From NCBI RefSeq assembly GCF_000003605.2, contig NW_003108264.1, positions 1 through 46,535 of the forward strand: 46,535 nt of DNA, written 5' to 3'. The position numbers and the translations under genes were made by a program. Of the stretch, positions 25,964 to 37,389 are shown piece by piece. This DNA comes from Saccoglossus kowalevskii (lineage: Eukaryota > Hemichordata > Enteropneusta > Harrimaniidae). The stretch's first letter is position 1; every line of letters begins with the position of its first letter. Under the pieces are notes generated by a model. That model searched no databases and was not told the origin of the DNA. It saw only the letters and a program-made list of their open reading frames with translations.

Positions 25964-26915
25964 AAGTCAAGCTCAATCGGGCATGGTTAGTTCTTGCATG
26001 GGAGACTGCCTGAGAAAACCACCTAGGGAAATTTTTGTTGGTTTCATCACATACATATCAAACATATGAGACAACGTTCGTGCATCTTTTTTTCACAGTA
26101 ATGTCAATTATTTTCAGTAGAAAAACATGGAAATTTAGGCATATTTTCAAGTTCATGAACGTTTTTCCAATTTCTCTATTATTTTTGGAGATCAAGTTGG
26201 TGATGACGTCGGCACATAGTGGGGTTTGACTTGTTAACGTACCGTGAAAAGTCATACAAAGTGAACGCAAAGTTGTGCAAAGTGATTGGAAAGTTTGTAG
26301 ATATATTTGTACGCTTGACCTAACTTGTTGGCATATAGAAACCCGCAGTTGTAAAGTCAAATAAATGAATAAAAGCGAGATGAAAACAGCCTATATAAGC
26401 AGAGTATCACATGAGCTGACTGGCCGTATAAATGATAGAAAACAGCATGAAAGTTGGTAAAAGTGTTCGAAACGTTGGCGGAGTTACATGTATATTTAAC
26501 CTAAGTCATTGGAATGCCAACCCCGCAGTTAAATTTCGAAAACATTAAGTAAAAGTCAAGAAAATGCCAGATATATAAGCAGATTATGGCAACTGCAAAT
26601 CGAAAATCGAAGACAAACTGCTTGCAAAGTTTTGAAAAACGATTGCAAAGTTTGTAGATTCGTTTGGGAATGTTACATATGATATTATTTTGACGGGTTC
26701 CATTGTCAAAGTTCGAGAACGTAAAACAATATTTCGTAATTGCCGTTAAATTAGCGTACTATTATTCACAGCATGTAGAGTCATAGGTCAATTCAAGAAG
26801 TTACTAGTACAAACGCTATCAGGTTAAAACAGTGTCAAACATGAAATAGTCGCCAACTCGAGAATATTTCAAATTGCGTAACCAGTAGTGTTGGTAGGTG
26901 AAGAGACAAAGTTTG
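25964..26915 (+). repeat. Repeat unit 28 (952 bp)
   Basis: The head is 25964-26036, ACCACCTAGG with five Ts. Single-base losses cluster at 26700-26830, and one of them removes a G from the M4 direct repeat. Confidence 0.95.
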
Positions 26916-27835
26916 AAGTCAATCTCAATCGGGCATGGTTATTTCTTGCATGGGAGACTGCATGAGAAATCCAGATAGGGATTTTTTTTTGGTTTCATCA
27001 CATACATATCAAACATATGAGACAACGTTCGTGCATTTTTTTTCACTGTAATGTCAATTATTTTTAGTAGAAAAACATGGAAATTTAGGCATGTTTTCAA
27101 GTTCATGAACATTTTTCAAATTTCTTTATTATTTTTGGAGATCAAGTTGGTGATGATGTCGGCACATAATGGGGTTTGACCTTTTAACGAACCGTGAAAA
27201 GTCGTACAAAGTGAACGCAAAGTTGTGCAAAGTGATTGGAAAGTTTGTTGATATATTTGTATGCTTGATCTAACTTGTTGGTATATAGAAACCTGCAGTA
27301 GTAAAGTCAAATAAATGATTAAAAGCGAGATGAAAACAGCCTATATAAGCAGAGTATCCCATGAGCTGACTGGCCGTAAAAATGATACAAAACAGCATGC
27401 AAAGTTGGTAAAATTTTCGAAACGTTGGCGGAGTTACATGTATATTTAACATAAGTCATTGGAATGCCAACCCCGCAGTTAAATTACGAAAACATTAAGT
27501 AAATGTCAAGAAAATGCCAGATATATAAGCAGATTATGGCAACTGCAAACCGCAAATCGAAGACAAACTGCTTGCAAAATTTTGAAAAACGATTGCAAAG
27601 TTTGTAGATTCCTTTGGCAATGTTACATATGATATTATATTGACGGGTTACATAGTCAAAAGTTCGAAAATGTAAAAAAATATTCGCAGCATGTAGAGGT
27701 CATAGGTCAATTCAAGAAGTTACTCGTACAAACGCTATCAGGTTTAAAACAGTGTCAAACATGAAATAGTCGCCAACTCGAGAATATTTCAAATTGCGTA
27801 ACCAGTAGTGTTGGTAGGTGAAGAGACAAAGTTTG
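26916..27835 (+). repeat. Repeat unit 29 (920 bp, internal deletion)
   Basis: The head is 26916-26990. It is the most degenerate one (GGTTATTTC, CATGAGAAATCCAGATAGGG) and has nine Ts. About 35 bp are missing at the M3/M4 border near 27680, where AAAATATT runs straight into CGCAGCATG. Confidence 0.95.
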
Positions 27836-28790
27836 AAGTCAAGCTCAATCGGGCATGGTTAGTTCTTGCATGGGAGACTGCCTGAGAAAACCAGCAACGG
27901 AAATTTTTTGGTTTCATCACATACATATCAAACATATGAGACAACGTTCGTGCATCTTTTTTTCACTGTAATGTCAATTATTTTTAGTAGAAAAACATGG
28001 AAATTTAGGCATGTTTTCAAGTTCATGAACATTTTTCCAATTTCTCTATTATTTTTGGAGATCAAGTTGGTGATGATGTCGGCTCATAGTTGGGTTTGAC
28101 CTGTTAACGTACCGTGAAAGTCGTACAAAGTGAACGCAAAGTTGTGCAAAGTGATTGGAAAGTTTGTAGATACATTTGTATGCTTGACCTAACTTGTTGG
28201 TATATAGAAACCCGCAGTTGTAAAGTCAAATAAATGAATAAAAGCGAGATGAAAACAGCCTATATAAGCAGAGTATCACATGAGCTGACTGGCCGTAAAA
28301 ATGATACAAAACAGCATGCAAAGTTGGTAAAAGTGTTCGAAACGTTGGCGGAGTTACATGTATATTTAACATAAGTCATTGGAATGCCAATCCCGCAGTT
28401 AAATTTCGAAAACATTAAGTAATTGTCAGGAAAATGCCAGATATATAAGCAGATTATCGCAACTGCAAACCGCAAATCATAGACAAACTGGTTGCAAAGT
28501 TTTGAAAAAACAATTGCAAAGTTTGTAGATTCGTTTGGGAATGTTACATATGATATTATATTTACGGGTTCCATAGTCAAAAGTTAGAAAACGTAAAACA
28601 ATATTTCGTAAATTGCCGGTAAAGTAGCGTACTATTATTCGCAGCATGTAGAGGTCATAGGTCAATTCAAGAAGTTACTCGTACAAACGCTATCAGGTTT
28701 AAAACAGTGTCAAACATGAAATAGTCGCCAACTCGAGTGTATTTCAAATTGCGTAACCAGTAGTTTTGGTAGGTGAAGAGACAAAGTATA
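27836..28790 (+). repeat. Repeat unit 30 (955 bp)
   Basis: The head is 27836-27909, ending CCAGCAACGGAAA and six Ts. M4 and the flank just before the head are shared with unit 29 (CTCGAGAATATTTC, GTTTGAAGTC). Confidence 0.95.
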
Positions 28791-29739
28791 AAGTCAAGCT
28801 CTATCGGGCATGGTTAGTTCTTGCATGGGAGACTGCCTGAGAAAACCAGCTAGGGAATTTTTTTTTGGTTTCATCACATACATATCAAACATATGAGACA
28901 ACGTTCGTGCATCTTTTTTCACTGTAATGTCAATTACTTTTAGTAGAAAAACATGGAAATTTAGGCATGTTTTCAAGTTCATGAACATTTTTCCAATTTC
29001 TCTATTATTTTTGGAGATCAAGTTGGTGATGATGTCGGCACATAGTGGGGTTTGACCTGTTAACGAACCGTGAAAAGTCGTACAAAGTGAACGCAAAGTT
29101 GTGCAAAGTGATTGGAAAGTTTGTAGATATATTTGTATGCTTGACCTAACTTGTTGGCATATAGAAACCCGCAGTTGTAAAGTCAAATAAATGAATAAAA
29201 GCGAGATGAAAACAGCCTATATAAGCAGAGTATCACATGAGCTGACTGGCCGTAAAAATGATAGAAAACAAAGTTGGTAAAAGTGTTCGAAACGTTGGCG
29301 GAGTTACATGTATATTTAACTTAAGTCATTGGAATGCCAACCCCGCAGTTATATTTCGAAAACATTAAGTAAAAGTCAAGAAAATGCCAGATATATAAGC
29401 AGATTATGGCAACTGCAAACCGAAAATCGAAGACAAACTGCTTGCAAAGTTTTGAAAAACGATTGCAAAGTTTGTAGATTCGTTTGGGAATGTTACATAT
29501 GATATTATATTGACGGCTTCCATAGTCAAAAGTTCGAAAACGTAAAACAATACTTTGTAAATTGCCGTTAAATTAGCGTACTATTATTCGCAGCATGTAG
29601 AGGTCATAGGCCAATTCAAGAAGTTACTCGTACAAACGCTATCAGGTTTAAAACAGTGTCAAACATGAAATAGTCGCCAACTCGAGTGTATTTCAAATTG
29701 CGTAACCAGTAGTGTTGGTAGGTGAAGAGACAAAGTTTC
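28791..29739 (+). repeat. Repeat unit 31 (949 bp)
   Basis: The head is 28791-28866, CTCTATC type, nine Ts. Seven bases (GCATGCA or an equivalent shift) are lost in M2 near 29270, leaving GAAAACAAAGTTGG. The M4 direct repeat is damaged (AGGCCA, near 29608). Confidence 0.95.
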
Positions 29740-30695
29740 AAGTCAAGCTCTATCGGGCATGGTTAGTTTGTGCATGGGAGACTGCCTGAGAAATCCAGCT
29801 AGGGAAATTTTTTTGGTTTCATCACATACATATCAAACATATGAGACAACGTTCGTGCATCTTTTTTTCACTGTAATGTCAATTATTTTTAGTAGAAAAA
29901 CATGGAAATTTAGGCATGTTTTCAAGTTCATGAACATTTTTCCAATTTCTCTGTTATTTTTGGAGATCAAGTTGGTGATGATGTCGGCACATAGTGGGGT
30001 TTGACCTGTTAACGTACCGTGAAAAGTCGTACAAAGTGAACGCAAAGTTGTGCAAAGTGATTGGAAAGTTTGTAGATATATTTGTATGCATGACCTAACT
30101 TGTTGGCATATTGAAACCCGCAGTTGTAAAGTCAATTAAATGAATAAAAGCGAGATGAAAACAGCCTATATAAGCAGAGTATCACATGAGCTGACTGGCC
30201 GTAAAAATGATAGAAAACAGCATGCAAAGTTGGTAAAAGTGTTCGAAACGTTGGCGAAGTTACATGTATATTTAACCTAAGTCATTGGAATGCCAACCCC
30301 GCAGTTAAATTTCGAAAACATTAAGTAATTGTCTGGAAAATGCCAGATATATAAGCAGATTATCGCAACTGCAAACCGCAAATCGAAGACAAACTGCTTA
30401 AAAAGTTTTGAAAAACGATTGCAAAGTTTGTAGATTCGTTTGGGAATGTTACATATGATATTATATTGACGGGTTCCATAGTCAAAAGTTAGAAAACGTA
30501 AAACAATATTTCGTAAATTGCCGTTAAAGTAGCGAACTATTATTCGCAGCATGTAGAGGTCATAGGTCAATTCAAGAAGTTACTCGTACAAACGCTATCA
30601 GGTTTAAAACAGTGTCAAACATGAAATAGTCGCCAACTCGAGTATATTTCAAATTGCGTAACCAGTAGTGTTGGTAGGTGAAGAGACAAAGTTTA
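29740..30695 (+). repeat. Repeat unit 32 (956 bp)
   Basis: The head is 29740-29814, CTCTATC type with GTTTGTGCATGGG in box C and seven Ts. Confidence 0.95.
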
Positions 30696-30772
30696 AAGTC
30701 AAGCTCAATCGGGCATGGTTAGTTCTTGCATGGGAGACTGCCTGAGAAAACCAGCTAGGGAAATTTTTTTTT
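30696..30772 (+). pseudogene. 5S rRNA relic, majority class (unit 33)
   Basis: This is the form in most units: TCGGGCATGG in place of TCGGGCCTGG, then GTTCTTGCATGGGAGACTG for box C and CCTGAGAAAACCAG for the following loop. It ends in nine Ts. The change is in the intermediate element, and the full 5S spacing is kept. Confidence 0.85.
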
Positions 30773-30975
30773 GTTTCATCACATACATATCAAACATATG
30801 AGACAACGTTCGTGCATCTTTTTTTCACTGTAATGTCAATTATTTTTAGTAGAAAAACATGGAAATTGAGGCATGTTTTCAAGTTCATGAACATTTTTCC
30901 AATTTCTCTGTTATTTTTGGAGATCAAGTTGGTGATGATGTCGGCACATCGTGGGGTTTGACCTGTTAACGTACC
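30773..30975 (+). repeat. L segment of the reference unit
   Basis: This stretch of about 200 bp lies between the 5S-like T-run and the first monomer. The + strand is T-rich, with further runs of five to eight Ts (for example in CATCTTTTTTTCAC). I find no clear similarity to M1-M4 and no recognisable gene. It may be a strongly diverged monomer or DNA that came in with the 5S fragment. Confidence 0.6.
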
Positions 30976-31100
30976 GTGAAAAGTCGTACAAAGTGAACGC
31001 AAAGTTGTGCAAAGTGATTGGAAAGTTTGTAGATATATTTGTATGCTTGACCTAACTTGTTGGCATATAGAAACCCGCAGTTGTAAAGTCAAATAAATGA
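30976..31100 (+). repeat. M1, truncated ~180-bp-type monomer (reference unit)
   Basis: M1 contains the shared core GCAAAGTTGTGCAAAG at 30999, then GTAGATATATTTGTATG, GACCTAACTTGTTGGCATA and CCCGCAGTTGTAAAG. The same order of blocks occurs in M2. The 5' part that holds the TATATAAGCAG motif in M2 and M3 is not recognisable here. Confidence 0.7.
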
Positions 31101-31281
31101 ATAAAAGCGAGATGAAATCAGCCTATATAAGTAGAGTATCACATGAGCTGACTGGCCGTAAAAATGATAGAAAACAGCATGCAAAGTTGGTAAAAGTGTT
31201 CGAAACGTTGGCGGAGTTACATGTATATTTAACCTAAGTCATTGGAATGCCAACCCCGCAGTTAAATTTCGAAAACATTAA
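31101..31281 (+). repeat. M2 monomer, about 181 bp (reference unit)
   Basis: In order: AAAAGCGAGATGAAA, a TATATAAG motif at 31124, GCAAAGTTGGTAAAAG at 31181, GTATATTTAACCTAAG, CCAACCCCGCAGTTAAA and TTCGAAAACATTAAG. The core lies 182 bp after that of M1. The blocks CCGCAGTT and (A/T)GTATATTT match M1 in order, which supports common descent. Confidence 0.75.
31124..31130 (+). promoter_or_regulatory. TATA-like motif in M2
   Basis: TATATAAG resembles a TATA box. Two AATAAA hexamers lie just upstream (in AAATAAATGAATAAAAG, 31091-31107). It occurs in almost every unit and again 181 bp downstream in M3. In AT-rich satellite this may be only monomer sequence; no transcript start can be shown. Confidence 0.25.
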
Positions 31282-31455
31282 GTAATTGTCTGGAAAATGC
31301 CAGATATATAAGCAGATTATCGCAACTGCAAACCGCAAATCGAAGACAAACTGCTTGCAAAGTTTTGAAAAACGATTGCAAAGTTTGTAGATTCGTTTGG
31401 GAATGTTACATATGATATTATATTGACGGGTTCCATAGTCAAAAGTTAGAAAACG
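31282..31455 (+). repeat. M3 monomer, about 174 bp (reference unit)
   Basis: In order: GAAAATGCCAGATATATAAG (TATATAA at 31305), GCAACTGCAAACC, GCAAAGTTTTGAAAAACG at 31357, GCAAAGTTTGTAGATTCG and AGTTAGAAAACG (TTCGAAAACG in most units). The TATATAA motifs of M2 and M3 are 181 bp apart. M3 exists in two common forms across the array, starting AAAAGTCAAG or AATTGTCTGG. Confidence 0.75.
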
Positions 31456-31652
31456 TAAAACAATATTTCGTAAATTGCCGTTAAAGTAGCGAACTATTAT
31501 TCGCAGCATGTAGAGGTCATAGGTCAATTCAAGAAGTTACTCGTACAAACGCTATCAGGTTTAAAACAGTGTCAAACATGAAATAGTCGCCAACTCGAGT
31601 ATATTTCAAATTGCGTAACCAGTAGTGTTGGTAGGTGAAGAGACAAAGTTTA
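31456..31652 (+). repeat. M4, diverged monomer leading into the 5S relic (reference unit)
   Basis: M4 opens with TAAAACAATATTTCGTAAATTGCC and then has the AGGTCA direct repeat, CGTACAAACG, and ends AAAGTTTAAAGTCCAA. The CGTACAAA and TAAAGTCAA blocks recall M1, but similarity is weak. The TAAAGTCAA ending overlaps the first bases assigned to the 5S relic, so the exact junction is uncertain. Confidence 0.5.
31514..31526 (+). promoter_or_regulatory. AGGTCA-T-AGGTCA direct repeat (DR1-like), one per unit
   Basis: Two perfect AGGTCA half-sites are separated by one base. This is the consensus recognised by RXR, HNF4 and COUP-TF type nuclear receptors in animals. Reading all 49 complete M4 segments (units 0-48), 43 are perfect. 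Units 5, 28, 31, 36, 43 and 44 are altered. Binding is not shown by the sequence; in a young array, conservation alone is weak evidence of function. Confidence 0.4.
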
Positions 31653-32609
31653 AAGTCCAACTCAATCGGGCATGGGTAGTTCTTGCATGGGAGACTGCCT
31701 GAGAAAACCAGCTAGGGATTTTTTTTTGTTTCATCACATACATATCAAACATATGAGACAACGTTCGTGCATCTTTTTTTCACTGTAATGTCAATTATTT
31801 TTAGTAGAAAAACATGGAAATTTAGGCATGTTTTCAAGTTCATGAACATTTTTCCAATTTCTCTGTTATTTTTGGAGATCAAGTTGGTGATGATGTCGGC
31901 ACATAGTGGGGTTTGACCTGTTAACGTACCGTGAAAAGTCGTACAAAGTGAACGCAAAGTTGTGCAAAGTGATTGGAAAGTTTGTAGATATATTTGTATG
32001 CTTGACCTAACTTGTTGGCATATAGAAACCCGCAGTTGTAAAGTCAAATAAATGAATAAAAGCGAGATGAAAACAGCCTATATAAGCAGAGTATCACATG
32101 AGCTGACTGGCCGTAAAAATGATAGAAAACAGCATGCAAAGTTGGTAAAAGTGTTCGAAACGTTGGCGGAGTTACATGTATATTTAACCTAAGTCATTGG
32201 AATGCCAACCCCGCAGTGAAATTTCGAAAACATTAAGTAATTGTCTGGAAAATGCCAGATATATAAGCAGATTATCGCAACTGCAAACCGAAAATCGAAG
32301 ACAAACTGTTTGCAAAGTTTTGAAAAGCGATTGCAAAGTTTGTAGATTCGTTTGGGAATGTTACATATGATATTATATTGACGGGTTCCATAGTCAAAAG
32401 TTCGAAAACGTAAAACAATATTTCGTAAATTGCCGTTAAAGTAGCGAACTATTATTATTCGCAGCATGTAGAGGTCATAGGTCAATTCAAGAAGTTACTC
32501 GTACAAACGCGATCAGGTTTAAAACAGTGTCAAACATGAAATAGTCGCCAACTGCAGTTATTTCAAATTGAGTAACCAGTAGTGTTGGTAGGTGAAGAGA
32601 CAAAGTTTA
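31653..32609 (+). repeat. Repeat unit 34 (957 bp)
   Basis: The head is 31653-31727, AAGTCCAACTC and GCATGGGTAGTTC, nine Ts. These changes are shared only with unit 40, six units away. One extra ATT is present in M4 near 32450. Confidence 0.95.
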
Positions 32610-33567
32610 AAGTCAATCTCAATCGGGCATGGTTAGTTCTTGCATGGGATACTGCGTGAGAAAACCAGCTAGGGAATTTTTTTTTTGTTTCATCACATAC
32701 ATATCAAACATATGAGACAACGTTCGTGCATCTTTTTTTCACTGTAATGTCAATTATTTTTAGTAGAAAAACATGGAAATTGAGGCATGTTTTCAAGTTC
32801 ATGAACATTTTTCCAATTTCTCTGTTATTTTTGGAGATCAAGTTGGTGATGATGTCGGCACATCGTGGCGTTTGACCTGTTAACGTACCGTGAAAAGTCG
32901 TACAAAGTGAACGCAAAGTTGTGCAAAGTGATTGGAAAGTTTGTAGATATATTTGTATGCTTGACCTAACTTTTTGGCATATAGAAACCCGTAGTTGTAA
33001 AGTCAAATAAATGAATAAAAGCGAGATGAAAACAGCCTATATAAGCAGAGTATCACATGAGCTGACTGGCCGTAAAAATGATAGAAAACAGCATGCAAAG
33101 TTGGTAAAAGTGTACGAAACGTTGGCGGAGTTACATGTATATTTAACCTAAGTTATTGGAATGCCAACCCCGCAATTAAATTTCGAAAACATTAAGTAAT
33201 TGTCTGGAAAATGCCAGATATATAAGCAGATTATCGCAACTGCAAACCGAAAATGGAAGACAAACTGCTTGCAAAGTTTTGGAAAGCGATTGCAAAGTTT
33301 GTAGATTCGTTTGGGAATGTTACATATGATATTATATTGACGGGTTCCATAGTCAAAAGTTCGAAAACGTAAAAAAAATATTTCGTAAATTGCTCTTTAA
33401 GTTGCGTACTATTATTCGCAGCATGTAGAGGTCATAGGTCAATTCAAGAAGTTACTCGTACAAACGCTATCAAGTTTAAAACAGTGTCAAACATGAAATA
33501 GTCGCCAATTCAAGTATATTTCAAATTGCGTGAGCAGTAGTGTGGGTAGGTGAAGAGACCAAGTTTA
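32610..33567 (+). repeat. Repeat unit 35 (958 bp)
   Basis: The head is 32610-32686, CAATCTC with GGGATACTGCGTGAG and ten Ts. Its right end, from about 33245, switches to the unit 1/2 variant set. Confidence 0.95.
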
Positions 33568-34519
33568 AAGTCAAGCTCAGTCGGGCCTGGTTAGTTCTTG
33601 CATGGGAGACTGCCTGAGAAAACCAGCTAGGGAATTTTTTTTATTTCATCACATACATATCAAACATATGACAAAATCTTCGTGCATCTTTTTCACTGTG
33701 ATGTAAATTATTTTTAGTAGAAAAACATGGAAATTTAGGCATGTTGTCAAGTTCATGTACATTTTTCCAATTTCTCTATTATTTTTGGAGATCAAGTTGG
33801 TGATGATGTCGGCACATAGTGGGGTTTGACCTGTTAACGTACCGTGAAAAGTCATACAAAGTGAACGCAAAGTTGTGCAAAGTGATTGGAAAGTTTGTAG
33901 ATATATTTGTATGCTTGACCTAACTTGTTGGCATATAGAAACCCGCAGTTGTAAAGTCAAATAAATGAATAAAAGCGAGATGAAAACAGCCTATATAAGC
34001 AGAGTATCACATGACCTGACTGGCCGTATAAATGATAGAAAACAGCATGCAAAGTTGTTAAAAGTGTTCGAAACGTTGGCGGAGTTATACGTATATTTTA
34101 CCTAAGTCATTGGAATGCCAACCCCGCAGTTAAATTTCGAAAACATTAAGTAAAAGTCAAGAAAATGCCAGATACATAGCAGATTATGGCAACTGCAAAC
34201 CGCAATTCGAAGACAAACTGCTTGCAAAGTTTTGAAAAACGATTGCAAAGTTTGTAGATTCGTTTGGGAATGTTACATACGATATTATATTGACGGGTTC
34301 CATAGTCAAAAGTTCGAAAACGTAACACAATATTTTGTAAATTGCCGTTAAATTAGCGTACTATTATTCGCAGCAAGTAGAGGTCATTGGTCAATTCAAG
34401 AAGTTACTCGTACAAACGCTATAAGGTTTAAAACAGTGTCAAACATGAAATAGTCGCCAGATCGAGTATATTTCAAATTGCGTAACCAGTAGTGTTGGTA
34501 GGTGAAAAGACAAAGTTTA
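33568..34519 (+). repeat. Repeat unit 36 (952 bp)
   Basis: The head is 33568-33642, GGGCCTGG, eight Ts then ATTTC. It is the distant twin of unit 2 up to about 33757. After that it carries a different subfamily (GTACATTTTTCC, TTATACGTATATTTTACC). Confidence 0.95.
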
Positions 34520-35476
34520 AAGTCAAGCTCAATCGGGCAAGGTTAGTTCTTGCATGGGAGACTGACTGAGAAATCCACCTAGGGAAATTTTTGTGGTTTC
34601 ATTACATACATATCAAACATATGATACAACGTTTGTGCATCTTTTGTTCACTGTAATGTCAATTATTTTTAGTAGAAAAACATGGAAATTTAGGCATGTT
34701 TTCAAGTTCATGTACATTTTTCCAATTTCTCTATTATTTTTGGAGATCAAGTTGGTGATGATGTCGGCACATAGTGGGGTTTGACCTGTTAACGTACCGT
34801 GAAAAGTCATACAAAGTGAACGCAAAGTTGTGCAAAATGATTGGAAAGTTTGTAGATATATTTGTATGCTTGACCTAACTTGTTGGCATATAGAAACCCG
34901 CAGTTGTAAAGTCAAATAAATGAATAAAAGCGAGATGAAAACAGCCTATATAAGCAGAGTATCACATGACCTGACTGGGCCGTATAAATGATAGAAAACA
35001 GCATGCAAAGTTGTTAAAAGTGTTCGAACGTTGGCGGAGTTATACGTATATTTTACCTAAGTCATTGGAATGCCAACCCCGCAGTTAAATTTCGAAAACA
35101 TTAAGTAAAAGTCAAGAAAATGCCAGATATATAAGCAGATTATGGCAACTGCAAACCGTAAATCGAAGACAAACTGCTTGCAAAGTTTTGAAAAACGATT
35201 GCAAAGTTTGGAGATTCGTTTGGTAATGTTACATATGATATTATATTGACGGGTTACATAATCAAAAGTTCGAAAACTTAAAAAAAATATTTCGTAAATT
35301 GCCGTTAAAATAGCGTACTATTATTCGCAGCATGTAGAGGTCATAGGTCAATTCAAGAAGTTACTCGTACAAACGCTATCAGGTTTAAAACAGTGTCAAA
35401 CATGAAATAGTCGCCAACTCGAGTATATTTCAAATTGCGTAAGCAGTAGTGTGGGTAGGTGAAGAGACAAAGTTTA
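34520..35476 (+). repeat. Repeat unit 37 (957 bp)
   Basis: The head is 34520-34592, GGGCAAGG, GACTGACTGAG, five Ts. L variants CATTACATAC, ATGATACAACG and CTTTTGTTCAC are shared only with unit 45. Confidence 0.95.
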
Positions 35477-36433
35477 AAGTCAAGCTCAGTCGGGCATGAT
35501 TAGTTCTTGTATGGAAGACTGCCTGAGAAAACCAGCTAGGGAATTTTTTTTTTGGTTTCATCACATACATATCAAACATATGAGACAATGTTCGTGCATC
35601 TTTTTTTCACTGTAATGTCAATTATTTTTAGTAGAAAAACATGGAAATTTAGGCATGTTATCAAGTTCATGAACATTTTTCCAATTTCTCTGTTATTTTT
35701 GGAGATCAAGTTGGTGATGATGTCGGCACATAGTGGGGTTTGACCTGTTAACGTACCGTGAAAAGTCGTACAAAGTGAACGCAAAGTTGTGCAAAGTGAT
35801 TGGAAAGTTTGTAGATATATTTGTATGCTTGACCTAACTTGTTGGCATATAGAAACCCGCAGTTGTAAAGTCAAATAAATGAATAAAAGCGAGATGAAAA
35901 CAGCCTAAATAAGCAGAGTATCACATGAGCTGACTGACCGTAAAAATGATAGAAAACAGCATGCAAAGTTGGTAAAAGCGTGGTAAACGTTAGCGGAGTT
36001 TCATGTATATTTAACTAAGTCATTGGAATGCCAACCCCGCAGTTAAATTTCGAAAACATTAACTAAAAGTCAAGAAAATGCCAGATATATAAGCAGATTA
36101 TGGCAACTGCAAACCGTAAATCGAAGACAAACTGCTTTCAAAGTTTTGAAAAGCGATTGCAAAGTTTGTAGATTCGTTTGGGAATGTTACATATGATATT
36201 ATATTGACGGGTTCCATAGTCAAAAGTTCGAAAACGTAAAACAATATTTCGTAAATTGCCGTTAAAGTAGCGTACTATTATTCGCAGCATGTAGAGGTCA
36301 TAGGTCAATTCAAGAAGTTACTCGTACAAACGCTATCAGGTTTAAAACAGTGTCAAACATGAAATAGTCGCCAGATCAAGCATATTTCAAATTGCGTAAG
36401 CAGTAGTGTGGGTAAGTGAAGAGACAAAGTTTA
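35477..36433 (+). repeat. Repeat unit 38 (957 bp)
   Basis: The head is 35477-35553, with GCATGATTAGTTCTTGTATGGAAGAC, split as several private box C changes, and ten Ts. Confidence 0.93.
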
Positions 36434-37389
36434 AAGTCAAGCTCAATCGGGCATGGTTTGTTCTTGCATGGGAGACGGCTCGAGAAAACCAGCTAGGGAA
36501 ATTTTTTTGGTTTCATCACATACATATCAAACATATGAGACAACGTTCGTGCATCTTTTTTTCACAGTAATGTCAATTATTTTTAGTAGAAAAACATGGA
36601 AATTTAGGCATGTTTTCAAGTTCATGAACATTTTTTCCAATTTCTCTGTTATTTTTGGAGATCAAGTTGGTGATGATGTCGCACATAGTGGGGTTTGACC
36701 TCTTAACGTACCGTGAAAAGTTCGTACAAAGTGAACGCAAAGTTGTGCAAAGTGATTGAAAGTTTGTAGATATATTTGTATGCTTGACCTAACTTGTTGG
36801 CATATAGAAACCCGCAGTTGTAAAGTCAAATAAATGAATAAAAGCGAGATGAAATCAGCGTATATAAGCAGAGTATCACATGAGCTGACTGGCCGTAAAA
36901 ATGATAGAAAACAGCATGCAAAGTTGGTAAAAGTGTTCGAAACGTTGGCGGAGTTACATGTATATTTAACCTAAGTCATTGGAATGCCAACCCCGCAGTT
37001 AAATTTCGAAAACATTAAGTAATTGTCTGGAAAATGCCAGATATATAAGCAGATTATCGCAACTGCAAACCGCAAATCGAAGACAAACTGCTTGCAAAGT
37101 TTTGAAAAACGATTGCAAAGTTTGTAGATTCGTTTGGGAATGTTACATAAGATATTATATTGACGGGTTCCATAGTCAAAAGTTAGAAAACGTAAAACAA
37201 TATTTCGTAAATTGCCGTTAAAGTAGCGAACTATTATTCGCAGCATGTAGAGGTCATAGGTCAATTCAAGAAGTTACTCGTACAAACGCTATCAGGTTTA
37301 AAACAGTGTCAAACATGAAATAGTCGCCAACTCGAGTATATTTCAAATTGCGTAACCAGTAGTGTTGGTAGGTGACGAGACAAAGTTTA
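36434..37389 (+). repeat. Repeat unit 39 (956 bp)
   Basis: The head is 36434-36508, with GGTTTGTTC and GGAGACGGCTCGAG and seven Ts. One-base gains and losses cluster at 36630-36765. Confidence 0.95.

Larger units (their letters stand above)
30696..31652 (+). repeat. Repeat unit 33 (957 bp, used as reference unit)
   Basis: The head is 30696-30772, the majority GGGCATGG form, nine Ts. It has the commonest length and few private changes, so the internal segments are mapped on it: L 30773-30975, M1 30976-31100, M2 31101-31281, M3 31282-31455, M4 31456-31652. Confidence 0.95.

Noticed and set aside
30737-30850. The T-run after the 5S relic as a selected Pol III terminator
   Set aside because: I did not annotate it as a terminator because the L segment that follows has several other T-runs of equal length, so the run is not distinctive.
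31198-31207. tRNA-type B box (GTTCGAAAC) in M2
   Set aside because: The nine bases fit the loose core GWTCRANNC, but no acceptable A box lies 30-60 bp upstream and there is no tRNA fold. A chance match is likely.
31196-31215. CENP-B box-like sequence around TTCGAAACGTTGGCGG in M2
   Set aside because: It resembles the CENP-B box at first sight, but the essential TTCG-N4-A-N2-CGGG pattern is not met. No other TTCG site in the unit fits either.
30696-31652. Unit as a SINE or other transposable element copy
   Set aside because: A 5S-headed SINE could be the source of the fragment, but there is no tail repeat, target-site duplication or conserved SINE core that I can recognise, and copies are strictly tandem.
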